Shown here piece by piece: positions 27,245-39,938 of a stretch of 64,000 nt of DNA. The notes below the pieces were generated by a model. That model worked only from the letters and a program-made list of their open reading frames with translations, had not been told where the DNA came from and did no database searches. How positions within the stretch are numbered: the first letter of the stretch is position 1; the number at the start of each line of letters is the position of its first letter. The stretch is from Piezodorus guildinii (taxonomy: Eukaryota > Arthropoda > Insecta > Hemiptera > Pentatomidae), in NCBI GenBank assembly GCA_023052935.1, contig CM041298.1:63358217-63422216 (forward strand). Reading direction: 5' to 3'. The translations under genes and the position numbers were made by a program.

Positions 27245-28015
27245 ATCATTTGTGATGCAAAAGCCCAGTTTGGACCTTGGCCTCCTCAATGAGGCTTCGT
27301 CATGTGGCTTCGTCTTGTGCGGATGCTCAGAAGTTCTCTGGAATCCTTGATGACGGCATCCTCACATCTCAGCCTTGGCTTGCCTCTTCCTCTGGTCCCA
27401 TGCAGTCCAAAGTCCAGCAACTTCCTCGGAATCTCATCCACTGGCATCCTGACAACATGGCTAGCCCAGTGCCACCTCCCCAGCCTTATGCGCTGTGTCA
27501 CCTCACCCTCACCGAACAGCTCGTAGACCTCCCTGTTGGTTCGCCTCCTCCGATTCTCTCCTACCTCAACACATCCAAATTTCCAGGGCAGAATTTTTCT
27601 TTCGATGACCAAGATCTCTTTTTCTTCAGCACTTGTCAGGGTCCAGGCTTCCGATCCGTAAGTGAGGACTTGCTGGATAAGTGTCTTGTAGAGCTTACAT
27701 TTGGTGGGGCGAGTGACAGCTCGACTCCTCAAGTGTTTCCTAAGTCCAAAATAGCATCTGTTAGCCTTCATAAGACGCTGGACTGTTTCCAGAGTGACCC
27801 TGTTATTGCTGCTGACCACTGAGCCTAAATAGGTGAACTGCTCTACACATTCAAACGAAAATGGATCCAGCTTCACCTCTCCTCCAACAGTAACCCCTAC
27901 ACTAGGTCCAGCTCGCATATATTAAGTTTTCTCTTGGTTCACCGTCATGCCCATTGCTATTGCTTCTTCAGCTAGGCTCAGAAATGCCTCCATCGGGGCC
28001 TGAAAGGATCACCCG
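27245..28015 (-). mobile_element. Non-LTR retrotransposon fragment with open C-terminal ORF
   Basis: Minus-strand ORF 27918-27286 (210 codons), preceded by AEEAIAMGMTVNQEKT, reads FECVEQFTYLGSVVSSNNRV, TKCKLYKTLIQQVLTYGSEA, RRRRTNREVYELFGEGEV and GRWHWASHVVRMP, then GRGKPRLRCED. This is the thumb and C-terminus of an RTE-like or related LINE. The palm and endonuclease are missing. The open frame suggests it is one of the younger LINE pieces here. Confidence 0.85.
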
Positions 28016-28019
28016 ACCA

Positions 28020-28240
28020 CGTTCCTCTAAGTCTCCTTCGTTGAATTAACTACCTTATGAGTTGCTCTTACCACAAGTTCCTCTGACATTCTTGTGACAT
28101 GGTTGAACCAGCTGATTTTCTTCAATCTGCTTCCCAGCTGATTTTACATCAAGATTGGTCCTCACCTAAGGCATTTCTTACTTTGTTCCACTTACTTTCC
28201 TTGCCTTAAACTTTCTTTAGTCTTGAGTTTGTTTTTATGC
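28020..28240 (-). mobile_element. Small LINE C-terminal fragment
   Basis: Minus: KISWFNHVTRMSEELVVRAT matches the W-x-x-HV-RM signature at the end of LINE polyproteins. Bounded by other LINE debris, so probably a separate insertion. Confidence 0.55.
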
Positions 28241-28619
28241 TTGGTAGTGAGGGCCCAGGATTGCTGGTAAATGTAAGTATTAGAAGGAATGTAATCTTAT
28301 ATATTATCTTTATGCACTTGAAAACCACTCTTTTAGCTGTAAATCCTCTCTTGAAAGATTCCAAGCTATCTTCCTACTGCTTTCATCCTTTCCTTTTTCT
28401 CTTCCTGCACTCAGCCTGGTCCATTTGGGTGCATGCCAAAATATTTGATACTTAATGTTTTCTCCTCCTAGTCTATTGCCCCGTCTAATTTGGGTCTCAT
28501 GTGTCGGGTCTGATCAGCTCGAGTGCTACTTGTAGGATATGAATTGTGAACTGAAGATCCCTCCCATTGTCAAAAAAGCTCTGGTTGTTTTTACAATATT
28601 TTTCGTCTCCACCACTAAG

Positions 28620-29060
28620 GATATAAATCTTGATAGGGTAATAGACACTTTCCAATCTTAAGGTATCTTCCTTTCTTTCTATACTAGATTTAGCAGATAC
28701 TGGAATATTTCTATGCCTTTCACTTGTGTATTCTGCTAAAAATGTCTCTGTATAAAACTCTGATGCGCCCAGGCCTTACACATGATAAGGATACTTGGAC
28801 CATGGCCAAGGAGATGTATTAGAAGTTGGCAACATATGTACGATATTCTTTCCCAGTTCTCATTAGTCAATTCTTCACCATACCCACAAAAGGCCAAAAC
28901 CATACCACCTAATATGATCTTTACCCAGCATAACGTTGAGCTATCATCTCCCACGATGATAGTGATATTATTGTGGTCAGCTAGGATTTGTTGTATTGTT
29001 TGGAAATATTTCTTTATCTGGCTATTATGGGTTTTCATTGGGGCCTTATATCATTACTTC
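28620..29060 (-). mobile_element. LINE endonuclease fragment (APE type), degenerate
   Basis: On minus, KYFQTIQQILADHNNITIIV then GDDSST align with the x-I-x-x-GDxN core of LINE apurinic-like endonucleases, followed by GEELTNENWERI (usual NENGERL). Key residues have changed and the frame is broken. Confidence 0.6.
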
Positions 29061-29076
29061 TTGAATTTGTTGGCAC

Positions 29077-29281
29077 ATTTTTTTTTTCACTCCTACCTAG
29101 CCTTTGAAGGCTACATGGGATCTCTCGGAGCAGGGGATAAATGCTGAGATAAAAGCCCTCCCCCAGCACCGAGACTTGAACTCGTAATTATTTGGTTTCA
29201 AATTTTGGTCCTCTGTGGTTGCCAGGCAACACGCGTTCAAAACAACACGTGCTAATCCACTCAGCCACCCCGCTCCCCAGT
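29077..29281 (-). repeat. SINE3, derived from a Ser/Leu-type tRNA, with target duplication
   Basis: On minus the head GGGGAGCGGGGTGGCTGAGT then GGATTAGCACG resembles a class II (Ser/Leu) tRNA, with B box GAGTTCAAGTCTCGG. AATTTGTTGGCAC flanks both sides (29064-29076 and 29282-29294). A run of T at the left is its poly(A) tail. It landed in LINE debris. Confidence 0.9.
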
Positions 29282-29639
29282 AATTTGTTGGCACCTTAAG
29301 CGAACATGAAAAATATAATCAACTCCACTTATAGCATGTTCCTGAGGGTTCAAAATATAAACATACTCTCCTTTCCTTCCTCCTGCCTTTCCTTTAGGTC
29401 GTATGTCTAATCCGTGGGTGATCACTCACTTTATTTTCTCTATCAGTACCTTTTTCTTTTCATTGACATTTCATGTTCCAAATAATATGGTCCTTGTTCT
29501 GTACATGGAATTACCTCTTTAAATACTGATTGAGGCTAACCCATGTTTCAGAGGCATATGTCATTATAAACTCATATATAGATTAATAATTTTCTGCTTT
29601 GTTTGGTGCTGTATATTTGTACTCTAGAGGACACAGTTT

Positions 29640-31250
29640 ATCATACCAATGAGCTTTATTTCTTCTATTCTCCATTCAAGATAACTAGTGGAGGTTGTTA
29701 CATTATTGAATATGGACCTAAAATATTTGAACTTCACCGTTTTTATTCCTTGTTCAATTGCTATATTTCCTGAAGAGGTACTGCTTCTTCATTTTCTGGC
29801 CCTACAGACCAAAGTCGTCCTTGGCCTGCTTCTACATCTGTTGCCATGGGGCTCTGCCCCTCCATCATATGTTGTCTTCCAGCTTCTCTCTCCATCTTGG
29901 TCAGCCCTTTGTTCTAGTGGCAAAGATCTTTCCCTTGTCTACTTTTTTTACCTGTCTGTCTTCATACATTCAATCAACTTGGCCAATTTTTTCATTTCAT
30001 TTCACACTTCAGCCTACTGATTCTAATGAAATTTGACAGATCAGTATATATATTATACACCTACTTCGCCACACTCTCTTCTCAAGAACTCTATCCAACA
30101 TTCCTCACAGCACTCTCCTCTCAAACTTGCTGAGCCTGTCACAAGTCATCTTATTCATTATCCAGCATTCACTTCCATAACTAACAACTGGCCTGATTAG
30201 GGTTTTGTATATTCTGAACTTATTTTGGCGCAAGAGCAACTTACCTCTGATTAAGTGTCGAAGAGCATGGTATGTTCTGTTTTCTGCCAAACCCTTCTTT
30301 TGACCTCACCTGTTTCATTGGCTTGGTTAGTCATTAATGATCCTTGGTACAGAAACATTGACACTACTTCAATGTTTTTCCCGCCTAAGTTTTAATAAGG
30401 TGGGTGTTGCTGCCTCATTCTTTGTATTTGTACAATTTTAGTTGCTTTTTTGGTTTACCCCTTCCTCTATACTCCGGCTATACGGGGGATTCTCAGGCCA
30501 GGAGGTGAGGGCGGAGGATAAATGCCGAGATAACCCTTTCAACGAAAATGGCGACTTTAACCCGCCCATCGTTAGTTTGGTTTTGCTGATATTTATTTCG
30601 AGGCCAGTTTTTCCAGCATCCCTTTTCAAGTTAGCACATCCCTTTTCAATTGATTGTTTGCTTCTTCCCAAGATCACTACATCATCTGTATAGGCCATTA
30701 TTTGCAGTGATTTGTTGATGATTGTGCTATTACCCACTATATTCACTTTCTTAATTGCCTTATCAAGCACCAAGTTAAAAAGTAAGGGGGCCAACAAATC
30801 TCCTTGTCTCAATCCATTCTTAATTTCCAAGGGCTTCAACAGTTCTCTGGTCACTATTACTTGAGAGTTGATGTGCCTCATTGTCATGTAATCGCCATGT
30901 ATCCAAATTATACTCCCACATCTTTTCATCAATGTGCCTGCGTGTGAAGATTTGGTCAATGGTTGTGTTACCTCGAAAATGGCTCTGATATTCCTCTACT
31001 ATCCTTTCATAATATGGTTCAAGTCGATTGTACAGTAATGTTGCAATCATTTTATATGCAACATTGAAGCAGCATAATACCTCTATAGTGGCTGCATTCT
31101 GTCAAGTCTCCTTTCTTTGGAACCACTGTGATTATTCCACTTTTTAGGCATGCATTATTCCTTCCATATTCTTTCTATGAGTCTATGAAGCTCACTCGTC
31201 ATGTCTGTACCCATGTATTTGAAGAGCTTGGCATTTATACTGTCCATGTG
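29640..31250 (-). mobile_element. Non-LTR retrotransposon reverse transcriptase, degenerate
   Basis: On minus, in order: LYNRLEPYYERIVEEYQSHF then RGNTTIDQIFTRR (about 31030-30930), GLRQGDLLAPLLFNLVLDK, the palm AYTDDVVILG (YADD changed to YTDD, about 30690), LKRDAGKTGLEINISKTK, then after a gap FRIYKTLIRPVVSYGSECW (about 30220-30160) and a worn C-terminus to about 29700. Both palm Asp remain, but stops, shifts and a SINE3 piece break the frame. Confidence 0.85.
30475..30548 (-). repeat. SINE3 fragment inside LINE
   Basis: GGCTATACGGGGGATTCTCA and GGATAAATGCCGAGATAA match the 3' half of SINE3. The tRNA head is missing. Confidence 0.65.
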
Positions 31251-31839
31251 TGGTGATTTGTTTTTTTAAGTTTGCCTATCACAGCTTCCAATGTTGGAAG
31301 TATTTCGTCTTCCCACCTATGTTCAGTTCCAGGATGAACTGCTCTGCTGCTCCATTAACATTTCCTTGTTTACCAGTCCATAATTCTTGGAAGTGTTCCT
31401 ACCATCCAACCTCTAGGTTTGAAGTCAGCAATTGACCTTTGTTCTTAACCCAGTTATTCTCTAGCATACCTTTCTTGATTGCTCCTATTTTCCTGTAAAA
31501 CTTCCTGCTTTCATTTTTACTAGCCATCTCCTAAATTTTCTTTAGCTGTTCCTGTTTACCAGTGCCTGTTTTTGGTTTTTTCTTGGTTATATTTTTTGCC
31601 TGTATTCTATTTCCTTCTTCCTATTTGTCGCTACAAACACTTCTGTCGAGTGGTGTTCCTTTTTTCGACGACTTCCTTGCATTCATTATCGAACCAACCA
31701 TTTCTTCTAGGTTCTATGTTTCCAAGAGTCTCTGATGCACCGGTTCAGATTATACTCTCTAGTTTGTTCCATTTGTCCATCAATAGTAAGGTCTTTGTTC
31801 CATCTCAATTCAGAAACGATCAATCTATCTGAAGAGGTA

Positions 31840-32030
31840 CTTACATTCTCTATTTTTTTCTAATTGATGTTCAGTCCTAACTTTTCATAAGATTCTTTTC
31901 TGAGCACGTTGTTGATAACCCCTCTATCTTTGGCTAGAATCACTTGGTTGAGGACGAACATTAATTTGGTGATGTAAACTTCTTCACTGATCGTTATTCC
32001 CATTTTCTTTTCACTGACTCAGAGCAATTT
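31840..32030 (-). mobile_element. Small LINE reverse-transcriptase fragment
   Basis: Minus: QVILAKDRGVINNVLRKESY then EKLGLNIN resembles the segment right after the palm in RTE-like LINEs. The flanking 31250-31840 is probably more LINE debris but shows no clear motif. Confidence 0.5.
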
Positions 32031-34795
32031 ATGAAAAAAAGTTAGTAAGAGATATAATCCTTATAGAAGCACTTTGAAGCATAGAACTTCCCTGAGAGTT
32101 TTGGTCCTTTTTTATGGTTATATAAATTATTGTTGTATATTTCTTAAATAATATTTAATTTGCACTCTGGGGATTTGCATCAGCCATATCTCAGTTTCTT
32201 GAAAATTGAAATACCTTTTGTCTTTCTACAGTGGCAGATACATGTGATCATGTAAAGATACATAAACTGACAAATGATGAACATGCATAATTTTTTGTGT
32301 GTTACAGCTGAAATTCTGAATAATTCTGATACTATCATTCTGTGAAAAAAATTCGGAATATTCTAGCGAGTGTTTATTCCACATTGGGTACAACAACAAA
32401 TTATAAAACTTAATGAACTTTGCTAACAATCAATTGAATAACAAATATATTTTTTCACTATGATAGACAAAAAAAATTATTTGTCGTTTTCTTTTTATTC
32501 TACACAAGAATTTAAAAGTGTTTTCCAACTAATTAAGTTCTTATATTTTATTTTTTCTCATAGTGTTTGTATCAAATGCCATAGATAGTTGATGAAATTA
32601 GATTATAATTTTTAATTGTTTTTAAAGACAGACAAACAAAGCCTTCAACCATTTATATCATAAATTCACACTTATAACATAAGCACCTTAGTCTTTCACT
32701 AACACAAGTTTACATACAGACTTACTCATGCAAAATTTCAGCAAAAGCGTATGGACTTACTACATTCTATTTCATGACAAATTAGAAGGACAAAAGAGCA
32801 CACTTTTAAAAGCCTACTCCACCACGAAATACATATCTGGAAAAATTTAAAGGACCCCCATAATAGTTTTTTATCTAGATCAAGAAACCCCTCCCTCCCA
32901 ATCCAGTGCACCCTGGCCATAGATTTTTCTACTGAATGCCATTTTTTTCCTGGGGTAATACTGTGCTGAATTTATGTAACCTCTAACAGCTACACCAGTC
33001 CCTTAGTTTAACGTAGACTATTTTTAATTATGTTTTAATAGAATATTATTATTGAATCACATGAGTCTTTGCAGAAAACTTTCTGATTTTTCAATAATAT
33101 ATTGTAAATCTTTTTTTCTTTTTTTGTTATAATTGAAATATATGATATATTGCATTTTCATTTTCTTTTTCTTTTTTTTTTTTTTGTATTACAGTAAGCA
33201 TTGCAATTGCAAAAAAATATAACCTTTGGCATTACTTCCAATGGTTTCATCTGACAAAATATTCTCTTAAATTAGATTATTTGTATCAATATCCAAATAA
33301 TCTAATTCAATTTGAACAAAAACTTAAGAAATAATGTATGGTGCCTACCATCTGACAGATAACCTATGAAAGTACACCCAATTAATTATTCCTCATGATT
33401 AATTATGATTTAGTTTAGTTTAGTTTTGTTTTGATGATTTAGTTTTATGATACTCATGATCTAGTTTAATGTCTTCCTGCATATTTTTTTTTCTCATTCT
33501 TGTAATGCTATAACATTAATGATTTTTATAGTAATTTCACTGATTGCCAATTATCCTATTGTGCAGCTGTGAGTTAATTAATGGATCTAAGAGAAAAAAC
33601 CTTTCTTTTTTATGGAAACTTTCTTATGTTACTTATTGGACAAATTGCGATTCCATTATTGTTTGGTGATAATAATAAATAATATTAGATAGCTTAATGC
33701 CTCTATGGATCTGAATATATTTAGTGAACTAGACAAGTATTAACAACAGATGCTTATCTAATAGCTTAACAAGTTTAAATACCGATACATCAATGTGTTT
33801 GCTCGAAATCCATGCAAATTGGCACAAAACCTTAGTGAAATTTATCATATACCTTGGATTTTATCAGCATTTATCAAAACATATATTTAATCCAGGGAAC
33901 TGAAAAAGAAAAATACTTAAAAATAGATTTTTATACAAAAATTTTAGATAAACTCAAATGGCTGAAGTCCAGGTCATGAGACTTTCAGATATTGTGAGAT
34001 CCAATCATGACGATGCAATGTTCTTCATCAATAACCTAAATTTTCCTCGAAATCTCTAAATAGCCTGAGGAACAACCACAATTGATTATCCTCAGTTATG
34101 ATACCAAATCTGTAATGATAATATAGTAAACCAAGCAAGTTCAGACAATGCGACTGCTTTGGGCAGACATGGGAATTTATAATTTACTATTGTAAATTGT
34201 TTTGTTTTTTTAACTAAAGTGAATAGCCTATTATACTATAAACTAACATTTTCTTTCTTTATTCTGTTTCAATAAAAAAAAAAAAAATTATTATCCATTT
34301 TAGTAAAATTATATTGTACTCATGCTTAGTGAATAAGATTATTTTGTTCTAAAATAATTAAATAAATAATAAAACATTTAAGTGATACATACATGTATAT
34401 TTTCACCTGACATACAATAGATATTTTTTGACAAGATGTGAAGCTAATTAATAAATGGAAAAATATGTTGAAAACATTTACAACATTAATTTTAATTTTT
34501 CAATTCAGTTACAAGTGAAGGATACAGTCATTGTATACAGATAATGGGATTTAAAGGGGAATATCTACTAAAAAGTTGTTAAATCTAATTTTTCATTTAT
34601 TTTATAAAATTTGAATAAAAACATCAGGATTCTGGCAAACAGCCTGCAAAAATTAATTTGACTGCTTATCTATTAGTGATATAGAAAGTTTTATTTGATT
34701 AGAGGTTTTATTTTTTGAATATAGGCACTTCTCAAATCATATGCATTATTCACTTATTAACTGATTAGCATCTAAAGGTCCTGACCATAATCCTT
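32030..34795. other. Long AT-rich stretch, nothing recognised
   Basis: No exon, RNA gene, terminal repeat or copy of the window's repeat families was found on either strand over 2.7 kb. Short homopolymer runs only. It lies between the two last beat exons if the 18860 exon is real. Confidence 0.4.
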
Positions 34796-34797
34796 TT

Positions 34798-35011
34798 CTT
34801 TTTTTTTTTAACCCTATCTCGAATTTTCAGGCTATACAGGGGCTTTCTTAGCCTAGGAGGTGAGGGCTAAGGATTAATGCCGGAGTTAAATGTCCCCTGG
34901 CACCGAGACACGAACTTCTAATTATTTTATCTTCTCAACTTTGGTTACCAGATTACTGGGCAATATGCAGACTAATCAGACATGTTAACCTACTCGGTCA
35001 CCCTGCCCCCA
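34798..35011 (-). repeat. SINE3 copy
   Basis: T run at left (poly(A) of the minus copy), body GGAGGTGAGGGCTAAGGATT, B-box region CACCGAGACACGAACTTC (complement) and a right end CCTACTCGGTCACCCTGCCC that corresponds to the tRNA head. Confidence 0.8.
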
Positions 35012-35454
35012 AATATAGTTGATATGAGTTCTTATAGACTCTTTCTCTATTTTCTTCTTCTTAAACTCCAGTCTTCAGCCTTACCTTTCTTTTAGGCTTG
35101 ATATTTCTTCGTATGTGATCAGGCCCTTGTAGCTTATGGTATTCCTTAATATTTCCGGTTGTATCTTACAGCATTATTTTTTAGCCCAAGTGATGTTCAG
35201 AATTACTGCATCAATCAATTACAAAATAAAAGTTAACGCACCATTCCAGAGTTTATCTAATGATCTCCATCTCTGACTTCAGAATAACTAAGTTTTCGTT
35301 CAAATGATACAAAGTTTTTTTAAATGACTCCCAAAAAAATAAATAAATTGCTTGTTTTCACTACTTTCTTTACTCCAATTTTCCCTAAAATAAAAACCTG
35401 CACCTCTACAACCCATGAAAGGTCTCGAGTTCTGTACTATAGAGATACATTCTG

Positions 35455-35690
35455 TTTCATGGCCAACGACCGTGCAAGGAGGTGGGTAGGCCTATATTAC
35501 ACTCTGCTTCAGGTTTTTCCTCCGATTTTTGGTAACCTCTTTACAGGAGCTGGGTGTGCCCCAGGAGGGTCTCTGTACCCCAGGGTTGCTTCAGGCTGTA
35601 ATAATAGGATAAATAATTCTGCCTTACCCGGGGTTCGAGCTGAGACCCAGAGGCCAGTAGCCTAATGCTCTATCCACGCCGCTCCCAATA
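35455..35690 (-). repeat. SINE2 copy
   Basis: Reverse complement begins GGGAGCGGCGTGGATAGAGC then ATTAGGCTACTGG, with B box AGCTCGAACCCCGGG and the same body (CCCTCCTGGGGCACACCCAG) as 20792-21030. Confidence 0.8.
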
Positions 35691-36144
35691 TCTACCTATT
35701 TTAGGTTTTTTTGAAATCATACTACTACATTAACTGAAATAATTTGATCACACATGAAATTATTTAGAAAACTTAACTTAATGGTTTTAATTTCCTGTTT
35801 ACTGATCTGTTATTTAATTTAAATTCTCCATTCCGGAATGTTTTTTTAATATTATATTTTAATGATCACTGGTTATTATTAGTGTTTTATCATTACTGTA
35901 TTTAAAATCATAAGTATTTGCCTTAACTGCCCAGATATCTGTGTTCAATTTTTTATGGTGCAGGTAACACTTTAGCTAAATTCATTGAAATAGCATCCAA
36001 AAACATAACATTTGTGTATTTTATTTTTATATTTACTCACAATTGATTTTCCCAACTGGTAGGGGTTATTCAGTTAATATTATTTATTTAAACAATAGTA
36101 TGCAAAATAAAATTTTGGTTTTTAAAAATTGCCATATTTTCGTT

Positions 36145-36410
36145 TAACATAACACCCTTTAATGCCCAAGATTGCGGGTTCAGACTTGGCAGATGCCCCT
36201 AGGATTTAATTTATGGAAGTAAAAAATTCTTAGTTATGCCATTCTTTGGTGGGGGCATAAAAAGTTTGTCTCGAGCTTGTGTGATATTAGGTACTCGAAA
36301 AAAGATCTCTATCCAAATCAAACCTGGATAGGCAAAATTTAGGACTCCCAACTATAGCATTGTCCGATTAGCAACAGTAGCATAAAGTGATGTTAAATGA
36401 ATAAACTAAC
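36145..36410 (+). repeat. SINE1 copy
   Basis: T-arm-like GATTGCGGGTTCAGACTTGG, body TAGGATTTAATTTATGGAAG and TCTCGAGCTTGTGTGATATT, 3' part TAGCATTGTCCGATTAGC and tail AATGAATAAACTAAC. More diverged than 50355-50638. Confidence 0.8.
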
Positions 36411-36458
36411 AATAATGTACTTGAAAGTTAATTTCTTACAACCCAGTGGTGGTCCACA

Positions 36459-36464
36459 TTTATT
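36459..36464 (-). promoter_or_regulatory. Possible poly(A) signal AATAAA for a short beat transcript
   Basis: TTTATT on plus, about 180 bases past the TAG of the 36643 exon. In AT-rich DNA such a hexamer can be chance. Confidence 0.3.
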
Positions 36465-36642
36465 TTCATCATCAGTTGATTAAAATACTAATGGTCTAAT
36501 CTTGAATCTTATTAATATTTTATATTTATGAAATAATTTCAATATAGATCATGAAGAAAAAAAATTATTTTGTTTTCTGGACGAATCAATATGAGGCTGT
36601 TTGCCAAATCCTCCAATAATAATGAATAAAATGTGAGGACAA

Positions 36643-36939
36643 CTAGCGTTTGTAAAGACCTTTGTCATTATATTCCTCTCCTGAAGAAGGTAAGTATTCG
36701 TGATCTTCATTGGTAAGGTCGTTGTCAAAAATCTCATTTATATGTCCTCTGCCTCTTTCCATTTCTGCACTCTTTTCTGTCGTCTGCCAGTATAAGGAAT
36801 AGATGGACGCAGTGCATTTGATTTTCAAACGTCCTGATGAAAATAGTGATGGGGTTGCTAGAAGTTTGATTGTTGATATGGACACTTCCATAAGCTCGCT
36901 ATCCATTTCTCGGTATTGTCTTACAGCCTCACCTCCAAC
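36643..36939 (-). CDS. beat: beat exon: second half of Ig2 and acidic tail
   Basis: Acceptor TTTTTTTAG, then VGGEAVRQYREMDSEL, 98 codons and TAG. The Ig2 cysteine is in LKIKCTASIYSLYWQ. After it comes a low-similarity acidic stretch (HINEIFDNDLTNEDHEYLPS) and the stop. As it stands this form has no membrane anchor. The only late, in-phase donor for the 18972 exon is AAAG/GTCTTT, 5 codons before the stop. An AATAAA on minus at 36464-36459 could end a short transcript. Confidence 0.88.
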   Translation of the reverse strand, partial: VGGEAVRQYREMDSELMEVSISTIKLLATPSLFSSGRLKIKCTASIYSLYWQTTEKSAEMERGRGHINEIFDNDLTNEDHEYLPSSGEEYNDKGLYKR

Positions 36940-39701
36940 CTAAAAAAATTTTTTTAAAATATTTATATTAGATATTTAATATCTGTAGACATTCAAACAT
37001 TTTAAATAGTTTTAAATAAAAAGATGTTTATATACTTAATATACCACCAGTTTTTAAAATTAAGAATCGCTTTAATCTTAAAAATCCTTTGAAAGAATAT
37101 AAAATAATTGCTTAATTAATATAAATATTATTTTTTTCCTTTGTAGAAAGAATAATGAGGAGTCAGTCATAGTCTTATTACTATGTCCTGATTATTGTTT
37201 CTATGATCGTATCCACAACCGACTATACACCTTAAATTTAATTTTTTCCATTAAGTAACTGATTTATTTTTTGAAAAAAAAAAGTAATGAACAGTTTTAT
37301 TTATTGTTTATTTTATTATTATCAACTTAATATAAATATTTGTTACCTTCTCTCTCATCCCTGATAATTGTCATTTAATTTATTTAATCACTGTTATTAA
37401 AATGATATATTACCAGTAAAGGGTAATAGTTTAATGTTTAAAATACCAATATAAATATTATTAGTGTATGATTATATGTTATGATAAAACACATTAAAAA
37501 AAAAGTAGAATGATGTAAAATATTTTTTTAAACAAATTAGTCAGTCGTCTTATTACTAAGTCCTTATTATTCTTCTTATGATCATATTCACTCTTTCTCT
37601 TACCTGATAATTAGTGTTTTATTTATTTATTAATGAATGGTTCCAAAATAATTGTATCCTTTCCTTCTGGATAAGGTCTTTAGTATTGTATGTATACAGT
37701 GTTGAGCCATGAAATAACTTTCTTTTCAAACCAATTGCCTGGTGGTAGATAACTATAGTATAGTTAGATAGCGCCATTTCGGGAAGCCAAGAGGTAATGT
37801 AAATGAAAAATAAGGTATTTAAACGAAGAAAGGGAGGGAGCATGGTGGATGTTTGATGAGAGGGAATTCTAAAAGCTGCTAGAATAAGCAGAAAGGAGCG
37901 TGTCTATTTTTTGTTTTAGTGGGAAGGGTATAAAGGTTGGAAGGACAGGATCTCGTTTCTTTTGAGTAAATTGAAGGATTGAACTGCAGGGGATCATAAA
38001 TAAAGGGATAGTGCTAGTAAATGTAGTTGATGTTTTGGGATAGGAATGATCCGAGGCGGGTGGGATACCTGAAATTGTTAAAAACAATTTAAAAAACTGT
38101 GCCTGGTCATCTTCAATCGTTTCTCTAGCAGCATCAAGAGGCCATTGTATACTACATATCTATCCTTAATCAAAGTGGGAGAGATTATTGATGATACTCT
38201 TTATGTATGATACTCTCTGCCAGATGTATCCTCTAGTAATGAGCCATTCATAAGAGCAGGCACAGAGACTACATTTTTCAGATGAAATACATTAAGTCAG
38301 ATGTGATTTATTGGCACCTTACATTGAGGACCTATGGAATATACAGTAAGGGAAAGTATTACGATCGTGAAAATTTTCGAATTCCAGTTTTCAACGGAAA
38401 TACACGTTTAGGGTCCCCTGAGTCCAAATGACCAAGTCCCGCAAAAAGGTCTGTGTGTGTGGTAAGACTATCGCAAAAATAAAAATAAAATTTCATATTT
38501 AAGACAACTATACGCCCGAGATGATGTAGCAAGTTTTTTAGAAATCAAAATCGGCTCATCTTAAGAGGCACTTTATATTATGCATTTTGCACCTTTTTAC
38601 GATTTTCTCATAAACAGCACCAACGATTTTGATTAAACTCTATATATCAGACTAACAATTTTCTTTTTTACATTTCAAAATTGATGCAGTAGTATGTCTT
38701 TTGTACGTTTATGTATGTAACGTTTTAGCGTGTTCTTGTCGTAATCACCTATTTTTTGAACGAGTGGGTTGTCACTAGTAGGAGTAAGACAAAAAAATGT
38801 TTGTGTCAGCGAGTACTTATAGTTTTTTAATCGACGGGAGCTGTAAATCCGATAACACAGTTGTGATTCACGTGTAACGAGGATAATTATTTACGATTCG
38901 CATGCATGTGTTCTACACCACCTCCATTTTTCGATAATTGAAATGGCATGTGTAACTCCAGACTGGGGTAGCGTAGGTCAGTATGGGACGGATGACAGTT
39001 TTGTAGAGAATTAGTTAGATTTCTTGGTGATAAGTTTGAGTACCTATGAGTATGGAGTTGAGCATTGAAACTGTTAGTCATTAAGTGTTTATTGGAAAAC
39101 GTTTAGTATTATCTAACTGACCTTAGAACTAATAAAAGGTGACTCCATAAAATTATTTATATATGTGCATGTATATAAATTACACTTAATAATGGATGAT
39201 TTTCCCTTTTACAAACGAAATGTTTGAGAAAACTCGTGAGATTAGGACTAGCTTTTAGCCCATAAAAGAGAGAGAATAGAACAAAAGATCCTTAAGATCA
39301 ATTTTTCAACAGCCATTAGCGAGGAGGGAGGGAGAAGAGTGGGAGGGGAGGGGTGTGGACTTATCTTTCCAAGCCGCCTTAGCTATCTTCGGCGGCTTTG
39401 TCCCTATGACCGCCTCTTAGCTCTACCATCTCTCTTCAATTTCCTATCTTCCTTAATCTATTAATTACTCGATTAATTCTCCCTAATCATCGTTTCCTAA
39501 TAGGATATCCTTATCGTCCATTAGTAAATCATAGAAGTGGTTAATCTCGTGTCCGGGACGGGATTTCGATAACTCGCTTTTCTTATCAGACTCCGTTACT
39601 TAAGGGATTGTTAAAAGTGATGATGTAGTCGGTTTTAACGAAAGATTAATGCTGAAGCGGACACAGTTCTTGTTATTTGCTGAAATAACTTTTTTTGGAT
39701 G

Positions 39702-39761
<60 letters not shown>

Positions 39762-39887
39762 GATCCCTTGGTCACCATATCACACGTGAACGGCTTGACC
39801 AATTTCTCCAATTCTTTTTTTGTTATGTTTATATCAGTCAGGAGAAGGATCTTATGATAGAAAAAATAATAATCGCTCTATTCACAC

Positions 39888-39938
<51 letters not shown>

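Noticed and set aside
27277..27822. 181-codon plus ORF
   Set aside because: Antisense of the LINE ORF at 27286-27918, which carries recognisable RT motifs.
37619..38087. Two adjacent minus ORFs of 72-74 codons as a host gene
   Set aside because: No splice sites, no recognised domain. The texture resembles LINE debris but not enough to name.
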